NCBI GenBank assembly: GCA_020091685.1
Contig: CM034595.1
Coordinates: forward strand, 10,960,025-11,024,024
DNA length: 64,000 bases
Origin: Lutjanus erythropterus
Taxonomy: Eukaryota > Chordata > Actinopteri > Lutjaniformes > Lutjanidae
Reading direction: 5' to 3'
Position numbers and translations under genes: made by a program. A model generated the notes under the pieces. The model saw only the letters and a program-made list of their open reading frames with translations. It did no database searches and was not told the origin of the DNA. Shown piece by piece: positions 1 to 13,309 of the stretch; within the stretch, counting starts at the first letter, position 1; every line of letters begins with the position of its first letter.

Positions 1-141
1 ACGGACAAACCAAACACTGGCCTTCATTTTTATCTTTCATGACCACTTTACGTTCTCCAAAACATTTTAAAAGGAAAGAGAGACAAGGTGTACAATCTGC
101 AAGCTCACCTCTAGATGCCATTAGATCATACACACTGGTGA
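1..141 (+). mobile_element. 3' half of a teleost MITE (CCAGTGTGTAAGATTTAG family)
   Basis: GGACAAACCAAACACTGGC at the window start, and the terminal block from about 97 to 141 (CTGCAAGCTCACC, CTAGATGCC, CACACTGGTGA), match the downstream half of a short non-autonomous DNA element I know as widespread in percomorph fish. Its 5' half is outside the window. Other copies here are at 10665, 31837 and 45979. Confidence 0.6.
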
Positions 142-324
142 ATGAGGCCTGGAAGCAATACGCACAAGATGTGATAGAAAACTGACAATAAAAGATGGGA
201 AAAAAAATATATAAGAATATGTATAATATGTTATGTAAAATGAAAGAGCTGTACAGATTGTGTGCAGGAATGTGCAAAGTTTTCACCAGAGGAATGTGCA
301 AAAGTTCACAGTATGAAGTCTAAG

Positions 325-497
325 TGTTTATGTTTAGTGTTACTTACCAAATGTTAGCATGCTGACATGATAAACTAAGACGGTAAACATGTCAAACATT
401 CTGCCTGCTAAGTATCAGCATGTTAGCAGTGACATTATGAGCCGCTTAGCTTTCTGTCGTTAGCTCAAAGCCTCTTCAGCTACAGACTCGTAGCCTT
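325..497 (+). repeat. Dispersed teleost repeat rich in GTTAGCATG
   Basis: AAATGTTAGCATGCTGACAT, AAACTAAGACGGTAAACATG and CAGCATGTTAGCAGTGACAT match a common fish repeat, probably a retrotransposon tail. Related copies lie at 58874-59067 and, for an earlier part of the same repeat, 32160-32510. Confidence 0.55.
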
Positions 498-2796
498 GAT
501 AATAAGTCTAACGCTACCCCAGTTTAGAATATAAAGCACAGCACAATCCAACTCACACCTACTGACACACATGCCTTTTTATAAAGTATCGTATGTTGAC
601 TTGCTGTATTTGCACATACCTGCGGTTCTATTGATACATATAATCTGTTTATTTTTTCTTGTTATGTAGGGTTATTAGATTTCAGATTTAATCCCTCTGT
701 CAATCACTCTGCTAACTCATCTCCACCTCCATTCTCTCTTCACGCAGCTACACTCCTCCACAATCCCAGCATTTGTGTGTCTAATGAGAAACGCTCAAAG
801 TTTTCTTGCAATCTTTTGCTTCATCTTTTGTTAATTTGTCAAAAAAGCGAGCCGGCAGGAAAAAAAATGCAAACACTGTGACTGGGGCTCCACAGCATCT
901 TATCACGCCGTGATGAGATGCTAAATGTTTATGAAATTGCACAGACTTGGAAACGAATCATCTTTGTCATGTCTGATACAGTGTGATGTGAAGCTTTTCT
1001 GCTGGGATTAGCGGATATTGCAACATACAGTGTTGATATAAAATGGCAGAGAGCCTAAATGGGCGTACAGTGTGTTGTTGTCTATGAGAATACCCTCGAG
1101 TGTTTTGCTGCCCCGACAGTGTCAGGGTGTCAGTGTCTATCTGTCTCTCTGACACTATGTTGGCCTGTCTGTCTCCATCCATCCGTCTTGACGCCTGTCC
1201 AACAAACCATCAGGGTAAATCAATTCTCTGCCTGTCCTGTTTGTCAGTCTTTCTGTCTCTGAGTGTTTGTTTGTTCACTTTATCACCGCGTCAGCCCCTC
1301 TGTCACTTTATCTCTCTTTCTTTCGTCCATTTGTTAAGTCAGTCTATCCATTTGCTCAGATTGGAAGCAGAACATTTGGTTTTACTGCGATTCCACCTTA
1401 TGTTCTGGGATTTGTTCACCTGCGGGTGTCCATTTCACTGCCCGTCCCTTCCTGCTAATACTGAGTGTATTTAGGCGGCCTGGAAAGATGGATTGTATCC
1501 TCCTTAACCCCAGACGCTCTGCGCTGTGATCAGGTGAACTATTTTGGGCCTCCTTTCATTCAATCACAGCATCAGTTGAAATGTATGAACAACCTTTTAA
1601 CCCCCTTTTGACCTGTAGCAATTTAGTGACAGGAGAGATCAAAGTCATCCACTCTAATGCTCATGTTAACTCCATGGAGAGTGATAATAGGCCAGCTGCA
1701 TTAAGCAAAGTAGAAGGACTTTGTTACGTAAAAATAGTTGCTAATGGATTTTATAGTATGGCCTCTCAGTTCTTAAAGTATACTGTTGAAAAATATGAGA
1801 GATGACCTTTACATAGCAGTGGATTCTATTTGGATCTCATAAAGGTGAAGTTTATTTATTTTGGTATGTACATACAGTAATCCCACACAAAAACTGTCAA
1901 ACTAAGGTAACTAAGTAAGGTAACTCTTATTCTTAGATATTGAATTATCTACGGTATGTGACAATTTCATCATGGGAATATAAACAACATCAAAAAAACT
2001 GCACGCCAAACTCAAATTCTCTATATTTCTTTACTTGTCTTCTCTTACTTCTCCTTTTATTGCCTGAGTCCATTGAATGAATAAAAGAAATAATGTATAC
2101 AGCGTTCTCAGTGGGGAGTTAAAGGAGTAATCAGCCAGTGATCTCAGTGGGGTGAGTGCATAGAAAAATGGATGCACTCGCTCTAATTGGTCTTAACTCA
2201 AACACACACTCACACACACATTTCGTCCTCAGTGAGGGCGCCTCCTGCGCTAATGTTTTTCATTTGAAATGCACTGAAGGTCACTGGCATGTATGACCTC
2301 TCATACAAATATACAGAGCCTGGCCATACATGAGGTGATACCAGTATACTGTACACAGCTGTGAAATTTACATTCCTTTCTACATTATCTAATCTGGCCC
2401 CTGTGTAATGTTGGATTCAGGACATGTGACATTTCCAAATTAAAATATTTAAAACATTAGATATAAGTCATATATTTTGCTAAATTGTGTACTTACAGTA
2501 TCCCTAAATGTTTCCAACAATGTCCAAACCCAGAGAAATAGGCAATTTATTCAAGGTAAGAGTGCATTTCTTTCTAGTTGCTAGTTGTTGTAACTTGACA
2601 AGACACGTTGGATACATCAGAAAATGAGGAAGGAAGCCGGCGAACATGACCAAACATAACATGCATAAAACTTAAATACAATAACTTGTCTGTAAACATG
2701 ATTTCTGCCTGAGTCATGTCAGATAGATTTTCATTGGCAGCGGTGGTTGCTGAAGAATGAAGACAATGACTCCCATGAATCCCGTGGTTATGATTA
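498..2796. other. Anonymous intronic sequence
   Basis: It includes a CTGTCTGTCT-type pyrimidine-rich stretch at about 1125-1330, whose open frames are low-complexity (Ser/Leu/Cys), and a short CACACTCACACACACA run near 2200. Nothing else was recognised. Confidence 0.4.
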
Positions 2797-3310
2797 AGGG
2801 TGTCACAATTTTAAAATGAATTTAAAAATCAATAAAAATGAGATTTTAACATCCATAAACGAAATTGGAATAATCAGTGATTCTGAGTTTTTTCACTCTC
2901 CACCCACACCTGCTTGGAGCATCCAGCGTGAAGTAAAAAAAGCAACACCTGAAAGACGACACGGCCTATACCATTTTTTTTTTAAATGGGACATACATAT
3001 TAATGAACATTTCCATGTAAATATGTTTGAGATTGTAGCCAAGGCTAATTTCAATCTCCAGTCCCATTGGCAGGTTGGTGTACACAGAAAAGAAGGTAAC
3101 AATAAGAGAAATGTTAATATAGAAAGAGATTAGAAAAGAAAAGGGGAAGAAAAAAAAGAATTTGATCAAAGAAAACAAACAAGGCAATGAAATAAAAGGC
3201 AATAAAATGATTGACTGCAGACCAGACTTCTTCCACAGTGATAAAAGTTTGTCAAATATTAAAGTATAATTGAACTGTGATCTTAAAATCGAAAGTCAAA
3301 TTGTATCATG
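2797..3310. repeat. Possible degenerate DNA-element copy (GGTGTCAC...AAAATCGA type)
   Basis: AGGGTGTCACAATTTTAAAA near 2798 and GTGATCTTAAAATCGAAAGT near 3277 resemble the ends of a fish hAT-like repeat that carries GATTTTAAxATCGA stretches. The copy is too diverged for firm borders. Confidence 0.3.
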
Positions 3311-5165
3311 GACTTGGACTCTACGTCTGACAGAGACCCTTAGCAGCAGAACTTACATATTGTGTTTAACCAGACTACCAGTCAATACTGGATATCTATT
3401 AGCCGTTCATAATTCAAAAATCTCTATGAAACGTTGCACAGTTACTTCCTCAAAGTCAAAGGACGTCAAGAAGAAAATGACTTGTATGCTAGTAAGTAAG
3501 GGTGGCTAGGGTGCACAATACACACAAAAAAAACCCTTGAACATGCACATACAAATAAGTATAATGATGGTATGCTGTATATAGTATGGGTGCACCAGAG
3601 GTGAGATACAGACGCACATACACAACTCCTGTACTATACATGCACAGGGATTTATATATGAACACCTTCAAACAGTATAAATACACAATATGCAATCCCC
3701 AGAACCCATTAATTTGTGTGTTATAAACACACGGTGCTCACAAACACACACACATACACACACAAGCTTAGATACACTTGCAAACACAGAAATATACAGA
3801 CATAAATACAGACATATGGATCTAAACTGCCCCTGGTCTTACAGTACTATTACACAAACACACACACATACATTCTCGAGTGTCTGTGTGTGTGTGTGTA
3901 CACATGTACTCATTAACCACAGAAATCAGGGCTACGCCGGTGGAGTGTATTTAAAGGAGATTGCAGGCATGCAGTTATTGGACTTGGCCTAATTGATAAA
4001 CCCATTAGTAACACTTGTTCAGATAACATGGGAGGAATCTCAGTCTGCTCACAGTCGCTCCAAATGGGTTCACTTAGGCTTAGAGTGCAGCACATTAAGA
4101 GAAGATTACAGAGCGATGTGGAGCGTCTTAGCAGTCCACGCCTCGCTACTGTGAGATTAATAGCGACGAACTCAGGACAGAGACGGAGAGAACATTGGAC
4201 TCTGACACTCCGTGGGGTGGGGACGGTCTCTGTGTGTGTGTGCACTCGTGGGACTGTTCTGTGTGTCTGCATGAGTGTATGTTTTTCTGTACTGTATGTG
4301 TGTGTGCCTACATGTGATTTTCTGCAGACAGTGGGTGATTGGCCTTCTTATGTGAATATGTGAATATGCATTTGTGTGTGTGTGTGTGTGCCTTTATTTC
4401 TTCTGGGTGTGTGTCTGTGTCTCATTATGTGGGTGTTTCTGTGCTTCTCTGTAAATGTATATCCATATGTGTGCTAGTTTTTCCTGCCTTTCAACTAAAG
4501 CTGCGATGTGGCTAAATGTGTGATCTAAATGCAAAGTGTCCAGGCAGAAGATGTGTTGCCTGGGAAGAGACAGTGGGGTTTAAACTGCTGCTGGTCTTGT
4601 ACCAACACATTATACCCTGCTGACTAACAAGCTTCACCGTTAGTGATATCTCCATGACTTTCTCTTAAAATATAAAGAAAAGAACAAGAAAATTGGACAA
4701 GGTGTGCTTATGTTAAGCAAGCATTAGGGAGAATGTGAATGCATCACCTTCTTCTGGCTGTAAATATGTCCATGACACACGGTGGAGTGATGACTATTAC
4801 TGATTTGGACATTTTCAAGCCACAAAAGTAAAATAATTAGATTTTTTTTCCCCCAGCTATTGACTCTAATTCCAACCCAAACTCAGGGTATTGATCCAAC
4901 ACAGTCAGTTCATGAAATAGTCACCAGATTCAATTATACTATCAGATTTGTGTGCAGGTGTCAACTCAGCAATAATAAATATGCAACAACTGGTTTGACT
5001 TTCAAACTAAAGCTTGCTGAGAAAGATTTCAGTTTACAGTTGCAGTTTCGTTAGGTGTAGGCAACAAAATAGTACTTGGTTAATAATTTGCATTAAAAAA
5101 AACTTCATTCTTGAAACAATCAACATAGACTAATTGTCTTACATAGTAACCAGAACCTGGATTCC
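3311..5165. other. Anonymous sequence with CA/TG microsatellites
   Basis: Imperfect CA repeats lie at 3740-3770 and 3855-3875, and TG repeats near 3885 and at 4224-4450, the best run being about 4373-4390. No coding exon was recognised. Confidence 0.45.
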
Positions 5166-5640
5166 TTGGTCAAAGTCAAAGTGTTTGACCCACCCATCTA
5201 CTCCGTCCTCCTCCCTGCACAGATTTCCTTGCTCTTTATACAACATTTGGTCTTATACTTATTACTTACTATCTTTTTTTTCCAAAATATAAAACTCATG
5301 AACATCTCTGTGTGGAACTTGATACAATTTATGTATAATATATTACATAATTTGAATTTACAATAACTTGTGCAATAATCCACTGTGCAATATATACAAC
5401 AATAAGGCACATACACCTTTACTCACGTCTTATTGTACGCATTTGTTATTGTTATTGTTATATTTTCTCTTTTATATATTGTAGTATAATGTATATATTT
5501 TTTACATATTTCTTATTTATGATTTTTACAACTCTCTTATAATTCTCTATGCTTATATATATTTCCTATTCATATGTAACGTTAACAATTCCCCCCCCGG
5601 GGATCAATAAAGTATTTCTGATTCTGATATAAGCTAATAA
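5166..5640 (+). repeat. Retrotransposon 3' tail (non-LTR type) ending in ATTCTGAT
   Basis: The stretch AATAAGGCACATACACC followed by AT-rich sequence and ending GGGATCAATAAAGTATTTC then TGATTCTGAT is the characteristic 3' end of a fish non-LTR retrotransposon family. The coding part of the element is absent, as expected of a 5'-truncated copy. The exact family is not assigned. Confidence 0.55.
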
Positions 5641-6400
5641 CTAACTATACTATCACTACAGATAGATAACTGCAGCTGTAAGTGAGGGCCCTCATATGTC
5701 AACAAACCTTTTTTTTTAGACTATAATGCATCAACCTCATTACGACAGGAGCTGCATCACATTCAATATGTATAATACATGTGACACACACAGTACATTA
5801 CAGGCCTTATGGACAGCACTGAGCTTTCTCTCTTCATGAAGGTGTCTGTCACCTTTATTTATTCCCCAAACAAAACCAAAGTGCTAAATAATGTACCTCC
5901 ATCAGCGATGTTTTAAAGAGCTTTTGCTAAAAGTTAGTTGATTAAAAGATGTAACATCAATCCTATTCCTTGGTCCTTTTGCTCATTATCAAACTTTACA
6001 CATCCCTGCAAAAGTTCAGAACAAATTTCTGATAAAAAGTGCAAAAAATAGATGTTCATGTACCAAAACAATTAAACAGATGAACAGAAAACTGCATTTG
6101 ATTGGGGAAATTACCCGATGGAGTTAATGTGTTTGGTGTGGCACCGATACCGATCCGAGGAGACTGTCCTCCCAAGAGAAACGGCAGCAGCAGTCATTTC
6201 AGCAAAATGCAAAAGCAACATATTTTTACTTTCAAACACACAAAGCAAAAAAATCTGCAGAGCTCATGTCTTTATCTGCTCTGACAGATAAGTCTGGCCG
6301 CCTTTCCATTCAGACAGAATTCCACTAGCCTTGGATCCAGCTGGGCCATTCACAAGCATTAATTTAATATGGGGCGAGTTCCATGCAGTGATTGACAATG
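5641..6400. other. Anonymous intronic sequence
   Basis: AT-rich with no repeat or exon recognised. A CCGATACCGATCC string near 6144 is too short to assign. Confidence 0.35.
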
Positions 6401-6409
6401 GAGCGTCAC

Positions 6410-6485
6410 CAGTGTATCATATGTTTTGTTGCTCTGATTGGTTGTAAGTCAATCCAGTTTTATCCTGAGGCATTTTGGTCAAGCC
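6410..6485 (-). repeat. Fragment of a dispersed repeat shared with 51640-51780
   Basis: TTGCTCTGATTGGTTGTAAG and AGGCATTTTGGTC match, in opposite orientation, the segment at 51715-51760. Similar sequence is familiar from other teleost genomes. Confidence 0.5.
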
Positions 6486-7954
6486 TCCTACCAGCTATAT
6501 GAATTATGACAAGAGGAAAAGGAGGAAGTCAGATGATGTTATGGTCAAATCATAGGATGTTAACACAGACTCAACGTTACATTTTATAACCATTAGCATG
6601 ATCATTCCTTAATGTAACTATGTGATTGTTATTGAATCTATGACATTAGATCCCCTAACTTTAATGGCATTAGTAATTTTAACCCAGGCGACCCGAATCT
6701 TAACTGGAACTACATTACTCCAATCCTTAACCATAGTGTTGTCACTTCACGAGAGAGATTTAATTTTCACCAGTGATTTGTAACGGTTTCAGAGGGCACT
6801 GACAAAGAAATTCATCAGATCAGAAAACATTTTTATGTGTGGTTCTAAAGGGCAGTTACAAACAACAGATCCAAAGGATAGATTAGATATAAAGCTCCAG
6901 TGAAACTCTGATTCTCAGAGTAAGAACTGTAAGAAAAAAAAAATATGTGATACTGAAATGTCCAAATGTCACATTATAGTCAATATGAAATAGAATTAAT
7001 GAACAGTGCAGTAAATGTGTGATCAAATCTTCAGACCCTTACATAAAACTAGAAGTAGATGACATTGACTGGATGATATCTGATTTGCAAAAGGCAATTA
7101 CTGGAAAACTGATTGATCCCATGTTACATATTTTCATCTTTGTTACTGCTTCCAGCATTGCAAACATGCAGTACATTGTGTGAAAAAGAATTATGTGGCT
7201 TGTGCTCCCTACAGAATTTCATTTTCGATGGTTGTTTACCAGAAAAAACTGTTGAGTGTGATTCTTCTAAATGATCGGGAGCTGACAGTGTTTTCCTCTG
7301 GGTCCTGATCTCTCTCTCTGTCTTCACCCCTTCATCTTTCTGTCCCCTCGATTGCCCATCCTTCGCGCTCTCTCCCCTGGGCTGGACACTTTGTCCTTGT
7401 GCTCCGCTTCTCCTCCTTCTCCTCCTCCTCCTCATCGCCGTCCTCCTCCTCCTCCTCTCTGCCTGGGCCCAGTGTGAGTGATAAATTATTCGTGGGCATG
7501 CTCTGAGGGCCCAGGGCTGCTCATTCCTGCACACAGAGGACTAGCATTGATCCGGCCTGTGGTTCAACTTAATTGGAAACCCAGTTACACCAGCTACAGA
7601 CACACTCTGACACACACAAACACAGCGCGCACACACACATGCACGCACACGCACTTCCAGACGTGCCATCTACTGTAAAGCAGCATTAATACACACATGC
7701 ACCATTGTACAGTAATACACCCGTGTATAGGTGCATGGATATTACAAATGTCAACATAATTACACAACATGCGCGCGCACACACACACACGCCGGCAATC
7801 CCCACATGCATTCATGCATTAAAGTGTTACAGAATTAACGTCTGCCTAAGTAGCAGCCACAGTATGTGTGTTTTATGATTGAACATTACACATATGCACA
7901 TAATAGAGTATCGTGCATGCACATGTTTCCTATGCACAGACATACAGCTACCGT
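6486..7954. other. Anonymous sequence with a TCC-rich tract and CA repeats
   Basis: A (TCC)n-like tract lies at about 7409-7458, and broken CA repeats at 7600-7650 and 7770-7790. The longest minus-strand frame here is an Arg-rich shadow of the TCC tract. Confidence 0.45.
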
Positions 7955-8532
7955 GTAGGGGGGACCAGGGGCAGTTGTAACATTTTTTACATTTTCCTTC
8001 ATAACTCTCAGACTACTTGGAATACACAAGTCATCTTTTGATATAAGAAACATACATATTTGCTCAAATTCATTTCTAGATTTCTGACCCATTTACCCGA
8101 CCAGGCAAGTGAAAAAAAACTTAAAGTAATGTTTCAGTTTACATTTAGTGAAATATGGTACTTTTTTTTAAACAGAAAAATACATCAACTCTTAAAGACA
8201 TGGTGTTCACATTGGGCCATGTGGCTCAGGGACAATTGTAACACAGTGTTTCCTGCAGCTCTGATAAAAGCGTGTGTGCTAGCTAGTAGTACATAAATTA
8301 GCATAGGTTGTTCATGTTCATTTTTAACTAATAACCTTTAGATAAAATCAATGTATGTTTAAATTTGCAGTCATATAAAATTTAGACAGCACAAGAAACA
8401 TACTTACATCTAAAAAGTAATTTCCATACATCAAAATCATTTTTTTGTTGAAAACTTCTAGCTTGTTTCTGATCGGAGGAATTGAGTTTGTTAAAATTGG
8501 GCCTTGGTACAATTGCCCCCGGTCTCCCCTAC
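7955..8532. mobile_element. MITE with GTAGGGGRGACCRGGGGCA terminal inverted repeats
   Basis: The left end GTAGGGGGGACCAGGGGCAG and the reverse complement of the right end GTAGGGGAGACCGGGGGCAA match at 17 of 20 positions. Each is followed by a TTGTA-type sequence, giving a non-autonomous element of about 578 bp. An internal GGGACAATTGTAACAC repeats part of the end. There is no coding sequence. This end sequence is common in fish genomes. Confidence 0.75.
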
Positions 8533-8651
8533 ACATACAATCATACATAAACACACTCCAACAGTAAAACTCTGAAATTCACACAGATGCATGATCTGAC
8601 ACGCAAGGACACGTAGATGGACACAAACCTCTGTACACACACGTGCGCGCA

Positions 8652-8696
8652 CGCACACACACACACACACACATACGCACACACACATACACACTT
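8652..8696 (-). repeat. CA microsatellite (interrupted)
   Basis: About 20 CA units, interrupted by TACG and TA. Confidence 0.85.
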
Positions 8697-8959
8697 TATA
8701 GTTACTAAGTCTGCATTCTAAGCAGCACTAAAGAGGAGTAACAGTCCACAGTGGAGCAATATGGAGGCCCAGGGTTATCGATTGGGCTGAGACACTGACT
8801 ATCATACAGCTAATAGATTACATCAGACACATTGGAGCGGCTCAGTCAATGAGGCCTGATCCTATTAACTGGGGATTTGTAAACAGTTGTGTGCTCACTG
8901 TGACGGCTGCTGTGCTGCTTTGTGAGCCTTGGCGAGGGGATGAAGGCTGTAAGGGTCTG

Positions 8960-8985
8960 GAGGAGGAGGAGGAGGAGGAGGAGGC
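8960..8985 (+). repeat. GGA trinucleotide repeat
   Basis: About eight GGA units in a row. They produce a Pro-rich or Leu-rich frame on the other strand that is not a gene. Confidence 0.85.
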
Positions 8986-9952
8986 TCGTATATCGTAGCA
9001 CTCTTCCCCGATCGCCTGTGAGCTGCAGCCCAGTCATGTTCGTGAGAGCGCTGGACAACAACACCCTTTAATTTTATTGTCTCCGTAGCAGTAATGTCAG
9101 TTTGCAGTTCTGTTCCTCCTGTTGCTGTCCATCCTTCAGAAGAAGCCAGTGGTTGCAATTATAATTTTGCAGTGACAGCTTCACAGAGTGACATAAGACA
9201 TGACAGGAGACATGACGCCTTCACTGGTTTTGGGGAAAATGCAAAGTTTCTTTGTTATTTCTTCATGCATGAGTTAAACGGATGACTGATGGATGAGATT
9301 CTAGAAAATACATTTCAGCTTAAAGGTTTGGTCAGACCAGCGTTTAAAACATCACTTTTTCATCATTTTAATTGAATCAGTGTCATCAGTGAATTTGGTT
9401 GCCGAGGTAAAGTAAACCAGTGCAAATCTTTCACCATTATGTCAACTTGAATTCTTCAGTTCAGCTCTTTGACTTGTGAATTCATTGACCAATAGCGAAT
9501 TATGTTGACATTGCTGATTTTTGAAGAAACAGCATTTTCAAAGCAGACATGTTGACTCATCATAATGTAAAAACGTGACGAATGACTCTGCGCTGATCAA
9601 GTGTCCCACTAAGACATGACAGTGTGTCAGTGGGACAGCATGCACCATACCAGGAGCCTAAAATGGAATTCAGCACACATTATCAGATTTGCACTACATG
9701 ATTATTGTGGCCAAAAGAATTTAAAATAACGATATTGTTCTGATACCTATAAGAAATTTCAAAGTATTATATTGGTCAGATTCATCTTTCTTTTCTTTCT
9801 CATTCATGTTTATTGTGTGAACCTGAGTGAAGGGTGTAAGTGGAGAGAGTCTGTAACCGTAACTATACAGACATGATTTTGTGCAGCAGTAGCAGTGACA
9901 CACTGTTGCAGTAGCTAACTACCTAACTCGTTACTGCTTCACGACATCATGT

Positions 9953-9958
9953 CAGTGT

Positions 9959-10005
<47 letters not shown>
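9953..10005 (+). repeat. TG microsatellite, about 25 units
   Basis: One interruption (TGTC) near the start, then an uninterrupted TG run. This is the longest pure dinucleotide run in the window and is likely polymorphic. Confidence 0.95.
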
Positions 10006-10664
10006 TGGAAGGTGTTGGAGGAGCGAGACTTAGCAAGAACAGAAAGAAAAGGAAATGGTTTGAGAGCATACAGTATATACAGTAGCACACAGTATTATTC
10101 ACATTATCATTATGTGGATTATTAACATGATACCAATATAAATACATACATATCTTGAATAAACAAACTAGATTGCAAGCCTGGAGCTTGGACAGCTGTT
10201 GCTGGCTAGCAGTGGCATGTTCCTGGTGAGCCAGCATGTTCTCTCTCAGCTACAGTATAGCAGCTCAAGATGTAGCCCTGCACGTAGTCACTATACTGTA
10301 AGATTCCCCAAGGATGAATAGATGAGCTTTGCTATGACACTTTTGTGGTGTGATCAGGGCTTAAAGCTGAAATTTGAAATGTTTTTTTTTTTTAATTAAT
10401 ACTGTATAGCATCATTATGCCCTCTTTGTAAAGAGGGCCGCAGTGAAACCCTAAAAATGGCAGATGCACCATGTCTGGAGATGTTCTTCGTACTCCGCTA
10501 GTGACAATATTCGATCAGGTGTGTGCAGGTTGCACATGATGACATCACCAATTATATGTAATTTCATCACTTTTTTATTTTGTGTGCATATCAATACTAA
10601 AAAAGTGAACTTCACAAAGAAAACACCCTCCATCGTCTTGCTGTAATGTTATGTATTTCAGCTT

Positions 10665-10855
10665 TAAAGGTCCAGTGTTTAAGATTTAGGCAGATCTATT
10701 GGCAGAATATAGTGAAAATTGAATATTGTATTCATAAGTATGTTTTCTTTCATTTCTAATCACCTGAAAATAAGAATTTTAATGTTTTTGTTACCCTTGA
10801 ATGAGCTCTTTATCTACAGAGGGTGCAGGTTCTCTTCCATAGAGTCCTTGAAGAC
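10665..10855 (+). mobile_element. 5' half of a teleost MITE (CCAGTGTGTAAGATTTAG family)
   Basis: It begins AAAGGTCCAGTGTTTAAGAT and continues with ATCTATTGGCAGAATATAGT, AATCACCTGAAAATAAGAAT and CTTCCATAGAGTCC. These match the first half of the same family whose second half opens the window. The copy stops after the AGAGTCC block, so it is truncated. Confidence 0.65.
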
Positions 10856-10859
10856 ATTT

Positions 10860-12185
10860 TTGGTGTTTGTGCCTTTTGTATTCTAAATATATTGGAAAAA
10901 TGTTTGTATTAAATATAATCACATATAGCATCTCTTAAATAATTAGGGGAATTACTAAACAGGAATAACGGCTGATCCTTAAAATCATCTTGAAGGATCT
11001 TCTACTTCAGTTGCAGACCAAATTTCATAAATAGTGGTTCTGTGCTTTTTTTTTCCAGCCAAAACAAAATCGACAGGAGCATTGATACAAAGAGGTAGTG
11101 CAGAGAGAAAACAAAGTCCCACCTCTATGGGAGAGAAACCTCACAAGTTAACAGCTCAGTTCATCTTAAGTCCATTACAGCATAAGCAATACTTCTGTTT
11201 AAGCAGCACTATGGTAGATGCTGGTCGTGGGGTTTTCAGATTAATTTCAAGGCCTAAACCTATTCACATGTCCCTTCAGGGGCTGTGCAGCACAGACGAG
11301 TGAAAACATTAAGGGAGAGAGAGAGATAGCAGTAAACCGGCTTCTCAGCCAACAGTGTGTTTTTAAGAGCAAAACGACTTTTCCAAAATAAATAGATCTG
11401 TGTCGCGGACTGCTAGGAGGGAGAAAAGCCCTCGGTTCAATAATTAATTCCCGAGTCGAGGGTTTTGGAGAGCCGCTGATTGGGCTGATTCTTTTTTTTA
11501 TTCTGTTATGATACAAAGGAGGCCGTTTGAAGTAATTTGTCCCAGAGAGAGCGGCTTGGAATACCATACATGCTTTGATTTAGCAAAGCAAATTTAATTT
11601 TGTTTGCTTTATGCAAACCAGCCGGGGCCGCGGGGGTTTCTCTGATTCCACCAGAGGGGTGATGGTGGTGGTGGTGCTGATGATGGAGGTGGGGGAGTGC
11701 ACACAACAGAATCACGCTGCTGCTGCTAATATATAATACAGAGCGCACACTCATACACACAGATGCATGCAGCGAGCAGCAACAGTTCAAAAGTACAAAG
11801 CCTGCCCCCCCCCACACACACACACACGCACACACATACACACTCCAAACCCTTTGAAATCAAAGCTTAAAATAATTGTTTGTGCGTTGTGTTTTGTTTC
11901 ATTCTATCCGTCTATTATTAGTGTTACTGGTATTATTCCTATCATGTTGTTTTAGCTGCCTGCTCTCGCTGCTTGCCGGGGTTTTGTTTTATGCTGCTAA
12001 TGAAAGCTTCTCTCCTTGCTTTTGTTCTGCTTCGTTTTTTCCAATACGTGAATGGAATACATCTGTTTATATCTGCGCCTGATATTTCCTGAGATGTCTA
12101 ACACTCAACAGCACAATAATGAAGAGGCTACTTGTGATTTAGTCTTTTCCGAAGGCTTTTCTTCACATCTCTGTGCAGACATTTG
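10860..12185. other. Anonymous sequence with simple repeats and one regulatory-looking block
   Basis: Contains a (GGT)n-like run near 11660-11680 and a CA run at 11813-11841. The segment 11395-11660 is repeat-free and rich in homeodomain and octamer-like words (AATAATTAATTC, TTTGATTTAGCAAAG, TTTATGCAAAC). Confidence 0.4.
11395..11640. promoter_or_regulatory. Candidate conserved intronic enhancer
   Basis: A non-repetitive block with clustered AT-rich homeobox-type sites and a TTTATGCAAAC octamer-like site, flanked by simple sequence. It has the look of vertebrate non-coding conserved elements, but no alignment was available, so this is inference from composition only. Confidence 0.25.
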
Positions 12186-12186
12186 T

Positions 12187-12290
12187 AGGGCTGTAGTCAA
12201 CCAAAGAAAATGTTAGTCGACTGAAATTCTGCCCACTCTTCAGCCAATCGGCTGGTTGATGGAGAAAATAACTGCTCATTAGATTAATTA
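12187..12290 (+). repeat. Fragment of a GGGCTGTAGTCAACC-type fish DNA element
   Basis: AGGGCTGTAGTCAACCAAAG followed by TTAGTCGACTGAAATTC is the familiar start of a fish hAT-like repeat. The other end was not identified. Confidence 0.45.
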
Positions 12291-12413
12291 AATCAGCCAC
12301 AGAGCACTTAATGACTCTACCTGGGACCCTAAATATGTACAAATCAAAGTTACACAACAGGGCCTCAAATTCCTGCAGTTTGACCATTTCTTTTTCATGC
12401 ATAGCTGTATTGT

Positions 12414-12909
12414 CAGAGATGGGAAGTTACTAAGTACAATTACTTTGTTACAGTAATCAAGTAGAGTTTTCAGGTATCTATACTTTACATGAGTATTAAT
12501 TTTTCTGACATTTCATTTTACTGCCTACATTTTAACACAAGTATATGTACTTCATGCTCCTTACTTTGTCAAAACTCCTTACCCTTTGAAACCTCTTACT
12601 TTATTTTTAATGCTTTTGAGGAGAATTATTGATTAAAATGACATAACAACACAAAAACAACATAAAAGACATAACAAGACCAAAAGGCAAGGCCAAGACC
12701 AAGGCAAAAACAATGTAAAAAAGATGTAACAAGACAAAAATGTAAAACGTAAAAGATGCAATAGAATAATAAATGTCTTTGTGAAGGTACTTTTTATTTT
12801 TATACTTTGAGTATATTTCAGATCCTGTACTTTTTAACTTAACCGTGCTGTACTTAAAGTATCTGTACTTCTGCTTGAGTAAAGAATGTGTGAACTTTTA
12901 CCACCTCTG
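12414..12909. mobile_element. MITE, AGTACTTTACTTGAGTA type, with CAGAGRTGG ends
   Basis: The left end CAGAGATGGGAAGTTACTAA and right end (reverse complement) CAGAGGTGGTAAAAGTTC form short terminal inverted repeats. The interior has the recurring TACTTTAC/GTATCTGTACTT words of a well-known fish repeat. The middle (12640-12760) is a purine-rich AAGACATAACAAGACC-like tandem tract. Confidence 0.65.
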
Positions 12910-13309
12910 TATACTCTTACTTTCACGGCATGACTGTCAAGCAAATTTACACACAGCAGCAACGTCGCCATCATGCACACACTGGAGCTCAGCGCTATCG
13001 CTGCTGGTACTGCAGTATAAACTAAATGAAAAACTGTTACAACATCAAACCAACTACTCTCTTTATTTAATTGACTTGGCTTCATGTTAACCCAGTTTCT
13101 CTTGACTGTCCCTCAATATTAGAACATTAGTCCAACATCACCCAGCCTGTTGAAGTGATTTGTGCTGCTTCTCTAACATGGTCTAAGTTATTTTGCAGCC
13201 AGTAAATGTTCAATAAATATCCTCTCACTCAGAAATAAAATACATCAGGCCTGCAAAGGTATGTCCCACCCCTAACAATAATGGATTAAGAAGCGCTTCT
13301 GTCATTATT

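Larger units (their letters stand above)
8700..10660. other. Anonymous sequence around a long TG microsatellite
   Basis: Apart from the simple repeats at 8960 and 9953, no exon or known repeat was recognised. Confidence 0.4.

Noticed and set aside
7124-7534. 136-codon minus-strand frame with a poly-Arg stretch
   Set aside because: The Arg run is a shadow of the TCC-rich tract at 7409-7458; no domain and no splice context.
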